This document shows, in pieces, positions 1 through 8,600 of a stretch of DNA of 64,000 nt; positions within the stretch are counted from its first letter, which is position 1, and every line of letters starts with the position of its first letter. The notes under the pieces were generated by a model. The model saw only the letters and a list, made by a program, of their open reading frames with translations. It made no database searches and was not told the DNA's origin. The DNA comes from an uncultured Lachnospiraceae bacterium. GTDB taxonomy: Bacteria > Bacillota > Clostridia > Lachnospirales > Lachnospiraceae. Both the position numbers and the translations under genes were made by a program. Where the stretch lies: positions 1 through 64,000 of the forward strand of contig CADADA010000006.1 of the NCBI GenBank assembly GCA_902786515.1, read 5' to 3'.

Positions 1-69
1 AGGAAGAGGCCAACCAGAGAGAGACTTCAATGCGCATGCATTGCGTCTCGAGTCGGTTGGACTCTTCCT
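1..69. repeat. Long imperfect inverted repeat at the window edge
   Basis: The outer arms AGGAAGAG / CTCTTCCT and CCAACC / GGTTGG pair, and an inner CAATGC / GCATTG pair closes a stem of about 30 bp around a CATG centre. A short T run (TTTTT, about 72-76) follows on the plus strand, so it could be a terminator for a rightward gene outside the window. A second small hairpin (CTGTC...GACAG, about 78-96) lies between it and the hsdS stop. It may extend left of the window. Confidence 0.55.
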
Positions 70-104
70 GTTTTTAGACTGTCTTAGTGCGACAGCCCCC
101 ATTT

Positions 105-1475
105 TTATAATAGTTCAATTTCATAAATCAACGACTCTATTTTCTCCACTATACGTAGTTGCTCGTTTTCAGGTGGAATTGGAACTAACATTTTCCCAAG
201 TGTCTGTCCATTACAATTAGGTTGTGCTGTTGCAGTAGTCCCTTGCTTAAGCTGGTTCCAGTAAAGAGGCGATTCCATAAAAAATTTTAGGTATTGAGAA
301 CATAATCTGCTATTATATCTTGTACGAATGAGGTATCCTGCATAAATCGATTCATTGGGAACTTCTGTTACTAAATATGATTTCCCAACAGTTCCTCCGG
401 TTCTTGCAAATAGTATATCATTTGGTTTTAACAAATATGCTTCGATATCTTTTTCATCGATATCACAATATGGTACATTATCCCATATTACAGAATTATT
501 CTGTATATCGCTTATTCTTACCATTTTAATACGTCCAGACTCTTTGGCAGATGCATTATAGCCATATTGAATTGAATAAGATATATTCCCCCATCTTTCC
601 CATTCCCACGAATCCGGTATTTCGAACGGTATTTCATCGTCGATACATCGCTCGATACCGTCTAACTTCTCATAATGAGAATTATCCCTACGATAAATAA
701 TGGATTCGTGCTTATCCTTTTTAAGCTTTCCTTCTGCGATTAGACGTTGTTTTTCCTCACGGATACGCTCCAATAACGCAGATGCTGGCTCATCATTCTC
801 ATTCTGAGGAACAAGTTTACCCATAACTGCTTCTTGCAAGATGGATTTTTTAAGTTTTGCCGGAAACGAAACGTTTAGCTCAGCTGAATTATCAGAGAAA
901 CTCTTATATAGTTTTATATAAGGCTCTATCTCCTGGATTCTATCTACAATTCTATTCTGCTCTTCTAGCGGTGGTACTGGAATAAGAAAATTACCAACCT
1001 TACCTGTAGAGATATGAACAATAATATCACCGGTAGCTGTCCTTCGCTTAAACTCAACTGCATATGGTGAGTTTAGGAAATATACAAGGTAAAATGGGTT
1101 CATACCATGAGCTGTCCAATATGCTAAATCACCACCGGCAGCAACAGGTATACTTCCTGTATAGGTAATAGCTTTTGCAATATCAGGCTTATTTTCTCCT
1201 GTTAATGTAAATAAGACATCTCCTTGATTAAAATGATTACAATTTACATTAACATCTTTGGGAATAAATGATACCGTGTGGTCAAAGGAAATAGTATAGC
1301 TTGTATATATTTCTCCGTATCTTACACAGGGGAACCCTTCTTTAACGGTTTCTGTTCTTTTTATACCTTTCCCGCGAATCATTGTACCTAGTGATGAGCA
1401 TCGACACCACGCCCAGTTCTCCGGTATCTCAAAAGGAATCTCATCCGCTATAGAAACAGGCTCATTATTCCCCAC
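105..1475 (-). CDS. hsdS: Type I restriction-modification specificity subunit HsdS, 5'-truncated
   Basis: HsdS is the DNA-recognition subunit of type I restriction enzymes and binds both halves of a bipartite target through two target-recognition domains (TRDs). Here TRD1 (about residues 1-200) is followed by the conserved helical spacer, with the typical LKKSILQEAVMGKLVPQ and EEKQRLIAEGKLKKDKHES stretches at about 205-260, and then TRD2 to the C-terminus. Both TRDs open with the family hallmark DEIPFEIP. The usual N-terminal conserved helix before TRD1 is missing. The frame stays open upstream to a TGA near 1512-1514 but only through unrelated codons, and the nearest start is a GTG at 1475 without a good ribosome site. 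No hsdM or hsdR lies in the window on its 3' side. I read it as a broken or rearranged cargo gene of the neighbouring integrative element. Confidence 0.85.
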   Translation of the reverse strand: MGNNEPVSIADEIPFEIPENWAWCRCSSLGTMIRGKGIKRTETVKEGFPCVRYGEIYTSYTISFDHTVSFIPKDVNVNCNHFNQGDVLFTLTGENKPDIAKAITYTGSIPVAAGGDLAYWTAHGMNPFYLVYFLNSPYAVEFKRRTATGDIIVHISTGKVGNFLIPVPPLEEQNRIVDRIQEIEPYIKLYKSFSDNSAELNVSFPAKLKKSILQEAVMGKLVPQNENDEPASALLERIREEKQRLIAEGKLKKDKHESIIYRRDNSHYEKLDGIERCIDDEIPFEIPDSWEWERWGNISYSIQYGYNASAKESGRIKMVRISDIQNNSVIWDNVPYCDIDEKDIEAYLLKPNDILFARTGGTVGKSYLVTEVPNESIYAGYLIRTRYNSRLCSQYLKFFMESPLYWNQLKQGTTATAQPNCNGQTLGKMLVPIPPENEQLRIVEKIESLIYEIELL

Positions 1476-1515
1476 CTTCTCATAAGGAATATTATCAACA
1501 GCACATCCACATCAA

Positions 1516-1559
1516 AATTTAGCCATGAGATGACTATTAGTTACGCGAATTTAGCCATG
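1516..1559. repeat. Direct repeats AATTTAGCCATG at the broken end of hsdS
   Basis: The 12-mer AATTTAGCCATG occurs at 1516-1527 and again at 1548-1559, 32 bp apart. It sits exactly where recognisable hsdS sequence stops. Repeated motifs of this kind occur at the ends of some insertion sequences (IS21 family), so this may be an IS end remnant, but no transposase is present in the window. Confidence 0.4.
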
Positions 1560-1670
1560 GAATGCACAACATAAACAGATCATTCAGAGTAATATATTTA
1601 AAAGAAGGCACTTAGAGTGTTAATGCATGCAAATTACTCTGATAAAAAAATGCAAAGGAGAACAAACATT

Positions 1671-1877
1671 ATGAAAGATTCAGTAATAATTCCAATATGG
1701 GAAAGATACCTGATGACTGTAATCGAAGCATCTGAGTATTATCATATTGGCGAAAATAAATTGAGAAATATTATTGAGACTCATCCTAATGCAGATTTTC
1801 TGATTATGAATGGTAATAGATATTTGATAAAAAAGAAATTATTTGAAGATTTTTTAAGGGAGTCGTCGGTATTGTAA
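1671..1877 (+). CDS. xis: Excisionase, Tn916 Xis family
   Basis: This 68-residue protein has the layout of Tn916 Xis: an IPIWERY start, the [14 protein letters not shown] winged-helix core and a [16 protein letters not shown] wing. Xis proteins bend DNA at element ends and steer the integrase towards excision. The start at 1671 is preferred over an upstream in-frame ATG because AAAGGAG lies at the right distance (1654-1660) and it restores the family length (Tn916 Xis is 67 residues). It lies directly upstream of the integrase gene, as in Tn916-like elements. Confidence 0.9.
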   Translation: MKDSVIIPIWERYLMTVIEASEYYHIGENKLRNIIETHPNADFLIMNGNRYLIKKKLFEDFLRESSVL

Positions 1878-1887
1878 AAATTGTAAG

Positions 1888-1950
1888 ATAGTTAACATAG
1901 ATGGTCCAACATGTGTTATAATATGAGCATGTGCTGGACTCTCTTTTTGA
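1888..1950 (+). promoter_or_regulatory. int promoter with overlapping hairpin
   Basis: An extended -10 (TGTTATAAT, 1914-1922) precedes int with no strong -35. It lies inside the loop of an inverted repeat whose arms are GTCCAACATG (left) and CATGTGCTGGAC (right, two-base bulge), followed by CTCTTTTTG. The hairpin plus T run could act as an xis/int attenuator, and its overlap with the -10 could also make it an operator. Confidence 0.4.
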
Positions 1951-1963
1951 AAGGAGAGATTTT

Positions 1964-3217
1964 ATGAGCGAAAAAAGAAGAGATAAGAGAAATCGTATTC
2001 TTCATGATGGAGAGTTCCAGAGAGCAGATGGAAGATATCGATTTAGATACACAGATGAGAATGGTGATGAACACGATATTTATAGTTGGAGATTAGATAA
2101 GAACGATCCTGTTCCAAAGGGCAAGAAATCTGAACTATCATTAAGAGAAAAGGAAAAGCAGATAGAATTAGATCTGTTTAACAAGATTGTGCCGGATGGA
2201 GGGAACATGACAGTTCTGGATTTGGTAGAGAAATATGTATCACTAAAAACAGGTGTCAGACATAATACAGAAGCCGGATACAAGACGGTTATAAATGTAT
2301 TGAAAAAAGAAAAGTTTGGTGCGATAAGAATTGATAAAGTTAGATTATCAGATGCCAAACAATGGCTTATTAAACTTCAGCAAGAAGATGGAAAAGGATA
2401 CAGTTCCATTCATAATATTCGTGGTGTTTTAAGACCTGCATTTCAGATGGCGGTTGATGATGATCTGATTCGTAAAAATCCGTTTGCTTTTGAACTTGTT
2501 TCTGTAGTTGTGAATGATAGTGTAAGAAGAGAAGCGATTACAAGAAAACAGGAAAGAGATTTTCTTAAGTTTGTAAAGGAAGATTCTCACTTTTGCAAAT
2601 ACTATGATGCAATCTTTATACTTTTTAAAACCGGACTTAGAATTTCAGAATTTTGTGGTTTGACGATTAAGGATATTGAGTTTGATGAAAAACGTATCAA
2701 AGTTGACCATCAGCTTCAAAGAAAGAGAAATATGGAATACTATATTGTTGAACCAAAAACTGAATCCGGTAACCGATATGTGCCGATGACAGATGAAGTT
2801 GCGGAATGTTTTCACAGGATTATTGATAACAGAGTATCACCGGCAGTTGAACCTATGGTGGACGGATATGCAGGATTTTTGTTTTTAGATAAAAACGATA
2901 AACCAATGGTGGCACTTCACTGGGAAAAATATATGAAACATATCAGGGAAAAGTATAATAGCATTTACAAGATTCAGATGCCAAAGGTAACACCGCATGT
3001 ATGCAGACATACTTTTTGCAGCAACATGGCAAAGTCAGGAATGAATCCAAAAACATTGCAGTATATAATGGGACATTCGGATATTGGTGTGACGCTTAAT
3101 ACCTATACACATGTAAATGTAAAAGATGCGATAACGGAAATGCGTGAGTTATATAAGCATATTTCTGAAATGGATTCCGAGGGTAAATTGCAAAAGAAAA
3201 GCAAAAAGGCAATTTAA
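1964..3217 (+). CDS. int: Tyrosine recombinase (integrase), Tn916 family
   Basis: This 417-residue integrase would catalyse integration and excision of the mobile element. It has an N-terminal arm-binding domain (residues about 1-75, DKRNRILHDGEFQRADGRYRFRY region), a SAM-like core-binding domain (about 85-185), and the catalytic domain with the conserved Arg in TGLRISE, the HVCRHTF box, the GHSDIGVTLNTYTH box and the nucleophile Tyr in NTYTH. The start at 1964 is chosen because AAGGAGAG lies at 1951-1958; the upstream in-frame start at 1931 lacks this site. It is last in the element, with the probable attachment end in the next 200 bp. Confidence 0.95.
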   Translation: MSEKRRDKRNRILHDGEFQRADGRYRFRYTDENGDEHDIYSWRLDKNDPVPKGKKSELSLREKEKQIELDLFNKIVPDGGNMTVLDLVEKYVSLKTGVRHNTEAGYKTVINVLKKEKFGAIRIDKVRLSDAKQWLIKLQQEDGKGYSSIHNIRGVLRPAFQMAVDDDLIRKNPFAFELVSVVVNDSVRREAITRKQERDFLKFVKEDSHFCKYYDAIFILFKTGLRISEFCGLTIKDIEFDEKRIKVDHQLQRKRNMEYYIVEPKTESGNRYVPMTDEVAECFHRIIDNRVSPAVEPMVDGYAGFLFLDKNDKPMVALHWEKYMKHIREKYNSIYKIQMPKVTPHVCRHTFCSNMAKSGMNPKTLQYIMGHSDIGVTLNTYTHVNVKDAITEMRELYKHISEMDSEGKLQKKSKKAI

Positions 3218-3413
3218 AAATGCTTGATTTTCCTTGAAAAACCTCAAGGGTACGGAGTTGAAATTTACCCTTATTTTTACCCTTTTTGCGAGAGAAAACT
3301 TAAGAAAATATAAGAATTTTTAAGACAAAACGGTAATTTAAGAGGTAAAAGAAAAATCCCTAAAACCCTTGAAAATACAGGGAAAACAGCGAAAACAAGG
3401 AGTTTTTTAAAAG
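3218..3413. mobile_element. Probable right end of a Tn916-type integrative element
   Basis: This A+T-rich gap between int and the first chromosomal gene contains TAAGA motifs starting at 3301, 3311, 3321 and 3339, the first three exactly one helical turn apart, which suits arm-type integrase sites. Further repeats are TTTACCC (twice, about 3263-3283) and CCCTTGAAAATACAGGG (about 3367-3383). The true end of the element, and its core site, cannot be fixed without the left end or an empty site. Confidence 0.5.
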
Positions 3414-3884
3414 ATGATAAAAGTACTATTCATCTGCCACGGCAACATCTGCCGCTCGCCAATGGCAGAATTTGTTTTAAAAGATATGGTAAAAAAAATT
3501 GGCATTGCTGACCAATTTGAAATAGCGTCAGCTGCCACAAGTACAGAAGAAATATGGAACGGTGTTGGAAATCCGTTTTACCCGCCTGCAAGGAAAGAAC
3601 TTGCAAAACATGGAATACGATGCGATGGAAAAAGGGCCGTGATGTTAAAGGCATCTGATTATGATTATTACGACTATTTAATCGGCATGGACAGCATGAA
3701 CATGCGAAATATGGAACGTATTACAGGACATCCACGCGGAGAAAAAATGAGAATGCTACTTGAGTATTCCGGAGAAATGCGGGGAATTACAGACCCATGG
3801 TATTCCGGAGAATTCGATGTTACATACGAAGATGTAGTTACAGGATGTAGGGCGTTTTTAGATTATTTGGGATACGAAGTATAA
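3414..3884 (+). CDS. Low-molecular-weight protein tyrosine phosphatase
   Basis: It dephosphorylates phosphotyrosine (and in some members phosphoarginine) on proteins in the cytoplasm. The P-loop CHGNICRSP places the nucleophile at Cys8 and the phosphate-binding Arg at Arg14, and the general-acid loop appears as TDPWYSGEF near residue 125. At 156 residues it has the family length. An AAGGAG site lies at 3398-3403. It is the first gene after the integrative element end, so the element probably inserted just upstream of it. Confidence 0.93.
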   Translation: MIKVLFICHGNICRSPMAEFVLKDMVKKIGIADQFEIASAATSTEEIWNGVGNPFYPPARKELAKHGIRCDGKRAVMLKASDYDYYDYLIGMDSMNMRNMERITGHPRGEKMRMLLEYSGEMRGITDPWYSGEFDVTYEDVVTGCRAFLDYLGYEV

Positions 3885-3946
3885 TATCAATCAAAAGATT
3901 TAATATGAAGAATGTGAACATATTTCTTTAAAAAAAGATAGAATAC

Positions 3947-3955
3947 TGGTATAAT
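3947..3955 (+). promoter_or_regulatory. Extended -10 promoter of rbr
   Basis: TGGTATAAT, about 28 bp before the rubrerythrin start, with only a weak -35 (TTTAAA, 3927-3932, 17 bp spacing). A redox regulator such as PerR would be expected, but no clear box was identified. Confidence 0.5.
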
Positions 3956-3982
3956 AAAAGATAAAAAAAGGAGAATAAAACT

Positions 3983-4525
3983 ATGGCAACAAACAAGTAT
4001 GCAGGAACTAAAACAGAAAAGAACTTATGGGAAGCATTTGCAGGTGAATCACAGGCAAGAAATAAGTATACATACTTTGCATCTGTAGCAAAAAAAGCCG
4101 GATATGAACAGATTGCGGCACTATTCTTACAAACTGCAGATAATGAAAAAGAACATGCAAAACTTTGGTTCAAGGCTCTTGGAGAATTAGGCGATACGCC
4201 GGCAAACCTTCTTCATGCTGCAGAAGGGGAAAATGCAGAATGGACAGATATGTATGAAAGAATGGCTCGTGACGCTGAAGAAGAAGGATTTACAGAACTT
4301 GCTGCTCAATTTAGAGGTGTAGCTGCAATTGAAAAAATGCATGAGGAAAGATATCGTGCGTTACTTAAAAATGTTGAGGCAATGGAAGTATTTAAGAAGA
4401 GTGGAGTTACTATGTGGGAATGCAGAAACTGTGGTCATGTAGTGGTTGGACTTGAGGCTCCGGAAGTATGTCCTGTATGTAATCATCCACAGGCTTACTT
4501 TGAAGTTAGAAAAGAAAACTATTAA
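3983..4525 (+). CDS. rbr: Rubrerythrin
   Basis: Rubrerythrin reduces hydrogen peroxide in anaerobes using a diiron centre and a rubredoxin-like iron. The N-terminal four-helix bundle (about 1-140) carries the ligand motifs [17 protein letters not shown] and EKMHEERY. The C-terminal rubredoxin domain has CRNCG and CPVCNHP (about 150-172). The 180-residue length is typical. An AAAAGGAG site precedes the ATG. It is followed after 19 bp by superoxide reductase, so the pair forms an O2 and peroxide defence unit. Confidence 0.97.
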   Translation: MATNKYAGTKTEKNLWEAFAGESQARNKYTYFASVAKKAGYEQIAALFLQTADNEKEHAKLWFKALGELGDTPANLLHAAEGENAEWTDMYERMARDAEEEGFTELAAQFRGVAAIEKMHEERYRALLKNVEAMEVFKKSGVTMWECRNCGHVVVGLEAPEVCPVCNHPQAYFEVRKENY

Positions 4526-4544
4526 GATGTAGGAGGATTTGAAT

Positions 4545-4916
4545 ATGAGATTTTTTATTTGTGAGAATTGTGGAAATCAGATTGAAATGATTAAGGACAA
4601 AGGTGTACCGGTAATGTGTTGTGGACAGAAGATGAAAGAACTTATTCCGGGAACATCAGATGGAGCAGTTGAAAAACATGTTCCGGTTATTACTATTGAT
4701 GCAAATAAGGTGACGGTAACAGTTGGCTCTGCAGAGCATCCTATGGCAGAGGCTCATTACATTGAGTGGATTGTGTTAGAGACAACAAATGGAGCTCAAA
4801 GAAAAGTACTGAATCCTTCTGAAAAACCGTGTGCTGAATTTGTACTTGCGGATGGAGAAAGCGTAGTTGCGGCATATGCATATTGTAATTTGCATGGACT
4901 TTGGAAAGCTGAATAA
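4545..4916 (+). CDS. dfx: Desulfoferrodoxin (superoxide reductase)
   Basis: It reduces superoxide to peroxide without making oxygen, and rubrerythrin next door can remove the peroxide. The N-terminal desulforedoxin knuckle shows CENCG and MCCGQKM (centre I). The C-terminal domain carries the centre II ligands: His in EKHVPVI, His in AEHPM, His in AHYIEW and the Cys/His pair in YCNLHGLW. The start at 4545 follows AGGAGG (4531-4536); an in-frame TTG at 4539 is less likely. The 123-residue product is the 2Fe type. Confidence 0.96.
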   Translation: MRFFICENCGNQIEMIKDKGVPVMCCGQKMKELIPGTSDGAVEKHVPVITIDANKVTVTVGSAEHPMAEAHYIEWIVLETTNGAQRKVLNPSEKPCAEFVLADGESVVAAYAYCNLHGLWKAE

Positions 4917-4921
4917 TAAGC

Positions 4922-4954
4922 AAAACCGGCTGTCAGAAATGATAGTCGGTTTTT
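4922..4954 (+). terminator. Rho-independent terminator after dfx
   Basis: Stem AAACCGGCTGTC / GATAGTCGGTTT with a short loop and a T run, 6 bp after the stop codon. Confidence 0.8.
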
Positions 4955-5006
4955 GTGTGCAATGATAAGAATTCAGCACATAATATGTGAAGGAGAGATA
5001 CAACAA

Positions 5007-5594
5007 ATGACTGAAAAAGAAAAAATGTTAACGCAAAAAATGTACGATGCAAACTATGATGAAGAATTGCTTAAGGAAAGGCTTAAAGCTAAAGACTTAT
5101 GCTATGAATTTAACATGTTAAAACCTTCAGACGAAACAGGACAGGAGGAGCTCCTTAGACAAATTTTGGGAGAGATAAAAGGAAATATCAAAATTGTTGC
5201 ACCATTTTGGTGTGATTATGGCTATAATATTAAAATTGGTGAAAATTTCTTTGCAAATCACAACATGGTAGTGCTGGATTGTGCAAAAGTAACGTTTGGC
5301 GATAATGTATTTGTAGGGCCGGATTGTGGATTTCATACCGCAGGCCATCCGGTAGATTATGAGAGAAGAAATAAAGGTTTGGAATATGCGTATCCTATCA
5401 AAGTGGGAGACAATGTATGGATTGGAGCGGGAGTTCATGTTATGCCGGGGGTTACAATTGGAAATAACGTGGTTATAGGGGGCGGAAGTGTAGTGGTGAA
5501 AGACATTCCGGATAATTCTGTTGCAGTAGGAAATCCATGCCGTATAGTCAGAAAAATTACAGAGGATGATAAAGTGAAAAATTGGGACAGGTGA
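5007..5594 (+). CDS. Maltose/galactoside O-acetyltransferase family protein
   Basis: A left-handed beta-helix acyltransferase that moves acetyl from acetyl-CoA to a sugar hydroxyl. The N-terminal Mac helix region (MYDANYDEELLKER, about 12-25) is followed by hexapeptide repeats, the catalytic-His region FHTAGHPVDYERR, and the C-terminal VAVGNPCRIVRKI. The ATG at 5007 follows AAGGAGAG (4990-4997) and gives 195 residues, the family length; earlier in-frame starts would read through the end of the dfx terminator region. The sugar acceptor cannot be told from sequence. Confidence 0.9.
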   Translation: MTEKEKMLTQKMYDANYDEELLKERLKAKDLCYEFNMLKPSDETGQEELLRQILGEIKGNIKIVAPFWCDYGYNIKIGENFFANHNMVVLDCAKVTFGDNVFVGPDCGFHTAGHPVDYERRNKGLEYAYPIKVGDNVWIGAGVHVMPGVTIGNNVVIGGGSVVVKDIPDNSVAVGNPCRIVRKITEDDKVKNWDR

Positions 5595-5604
5595 AAAAAA
5601 GTAG

Positions 5605-5633
5605 TTGCAATCTTTTTTTATTTATATTATAAT
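5605..5633 (+). promoter_or_regulatory. Sigma-A promoter of the secreted peptidase gene
   Basis: TTGCAA (5605-5610) and TATAAT (5628-5633) are separated by 17 bp. A ribosome site AAGGAGAGG follows shortly before the ATG at 5678. Confidence 0.75.
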
Positions 5634-5677
5634 GCACAATTGTGTTAAAAAAATAAAAAAGGAGAGGCTAGATTATT

Positions 5678-8600
5678 ATGAAAAAAAGCACAAAGAGAAT
5701 ATTGTCATTATTACTTGCGTTGATTATGACAGTTTCGGTAACTAATGGTGCGTCTATCGTTTCTAATGCGGAAGAAAACGAGACGAATCAGAATGGTGAA
5801 TTATATAGTTCATCATATGCAACAGGAGACACGACGACAGAAGAAGAGGTTGCAAACGATACGAATGCAATGTCATCAGCAGATTTTATTGCACAGTTTG
5901 AAGATGAAAGTGCTGCTGATGATGGTTATCCTACAGCAGTAGATAACAGCACTTCAGTATATTTTCCGGCAGTTGGAAATCAGAGAAGTGTAGGTTCTTG
6001 TACTTGTTGGGCAGAGGTATATTATGCTTTTACATATGCAAATTGTAAGGCAAAAAATGTACCGGCTACGGGTAACAACGTTATGTCGCCTGCATTTGTA
6101 TATAACCAGATAAAAAAATATGGCGGCGGTTCATCATATCCTAAAGCGTTCAATGTATTAAGATTTGAGGGAGTACCTTCTAAGAATACGGCGGATTTCG
6201 AAGATTACTACAGTGAGACAGCATGCAAGACATGGTTCCCGGAAGAGAGTATATGGAATGAAGCAGGACAGAACAGACTTACATCATATACATACGTTAG
6301 TCATCCGGGCACAATTTCATCACCTACAGATTCAGACTTAAATGAAATTAAAGGTTACTTAAGTGATGGTAAGCTTGTAACATATTCTTGTGATATTTTT
6401 GGATGGCGTTATGAGATGCTTGAAAGCGGTTCAGCTCACAGCGGTGAGCTTATTGCGACACATGCAGTTCAGTCAGATTCAGGTCACAGAATGACAATTG
6501 TAGGTTACGATGATAATGTTTATTATGACATAAATGGTGACGGTACAATTCAGGATGCTGAAAGAGGAGCATTTAAGATTGTTAATTCATGGGGAACAAC
6601 TTATGCAAATAACGGATTTAGCTGGGTTTCTTATGATGCTATCAATTATACATCACAGGCAGGAGTTTCATCTACTAACAGAGAAGTGGCAATGAACGGT
6701 TTTGCAGTTCAGTATGTTCAGCCAAATGGATTTCAGTCATCTGACATGAAGATGGTAATGACGCTTAATACTGCATCAAGAGATGAAGCAAGAGTTAATA
6801 TTAAAGCAGTTGATTCAGCTAACGTAAATAGCAACATGAATTTTACTGCGTTTTCCAACAGAAACGTAATGCAGTATGCTTTGGATGGTTCTTCAATAGC
6901 AACAGATGGAACAGTAACATTTGATTTAAAAAATGTTGTAGAAGATTTAACAGCAGATACAATAGGAAACTATACATGGTCTGTAACAGTTAGTGATACT
7001 ACTTCAAATTCTAATGAATTAACGTTAAAAGACGCTAAGATAACTGTAAATGGAAATGAATATGCAAGAGTTGCAGATGCAGGATCATCAGTAAATGGAA
7101 GCTCAGCAACATACGAATTTGTACCATCTGCAGGTAACGTTGCAACAGTATATTATCAGAATAATTCATGGTCAAATGCAAATATTCACTACAGAGTTGA
7201 TAACGGTTCATGGACAAGTGTACCGGGCGTTAAGATGACTACAAGTGATATAACAGGTTATACATGGAAATATACAATTCCATTAAGTAACCAGAATGGT
7301 GTAACGGTTTGCTTTAATGATGGAAACAATAACTGGGACAGCAATAATGGAAACAATTACTACCTCGGTGCAGGACAGTATGGAATTAAGAATGGTAACA
7401 TTACTGAATTAGGAATGTCTGCAAGTGTAAATATCTCAGGTTCGGCAGGAGATATGTATGCAGATGTTACAGTAGAAAATGGTGTTGCACCATATACATT
7501 TGAATATTCATATACAAGAGATGGTGGAGATTTAAGAAAAGGAACATCAACAAACTCTCACATATATATGTCGTGCTATACAAAGGGATTTTATGAATTT
7601 AATGTAAAAGTAACTGATGCAACCGGAAATGTATGTAACGCAAAAGGTGAACTTGATTTTCCGGGACCATATATAGAAATTACACCTGATAAGGCAGGAC
7701 CGCAGAAAGTCGGAACTACAGTAAAATTCACTGGTGAATATTACAATTTCTATTATGAGAAGTTCGCACCATATTTTTACTGGGAAATCTCAAAAGACGG
7801 TAAAACATATGACGGAACAGTAACAGGTAAAAGCATTGAATTTACACCGGATGAAGCTGGTGTTTACACAATAAAATATTACACATTAAGTTATATGGGT
7901 ACATATTTTGAAAAAGTTATTACATATGAATTTGTTGATTCAAATGTTGCTACAGTATATTATCACAACAACTCATGGTCAAATGCATATGTACATTACA
8001 GAGTAGACAATGGTTCATGGACTTCAGTACCAGGCGTTAAGATGCAGGCAAGCGACATCGCAGGATATGAGTGGAAGTTCGACATTGACTTGAATTCACA
8101 GAATGGAGCAACGGTTTGCTTCAACGACGGAAATAACAATTGGGACAGCAACAATGGAAACAACTACTACATTGCAAAAGGTAAGTACGGTGTTTCAAAC
8201 GGAAATGTAACAGAGATTAAAGATAATAACGAATTTACTGCAAAGGTTTCTGTTGACAGAGCTGTTGGTGGTAAATATAACAAGACAAATATTTCAGTAG
8301 CAGTTGAAAATGGTACAGCAGTTAAATACAGCTATTACATTTATCCATATGGACAGGAAAAAAATATTGGATATGGTGTGAGAAATACTACATACTCAAC
8401 ATATGGATTTACTCCATATACAGAGGGAACATATACAATTGAGGTCGAGGCTACAGATGCAGACGGAAATATTGCATCAGATAAGATTGAACAGTATGTA
8501 GTAGAAGGATTAAAGTGTGAAAGCTTTACTGCAAGTGTTGCATCACCTCAGGCTACAGGAACTGCGATTAATTTAACAGCAAAATTTGTTAATTATCAGG

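Noticed and set aside
105..1475. Phase-variable inverting hsdS locus
   Set aside because: No second hsdS in opposite orientation and no pair of long inverted repeats inside hsdS was seen in the window; the nearby recombinase is of the Tn916 integration type.
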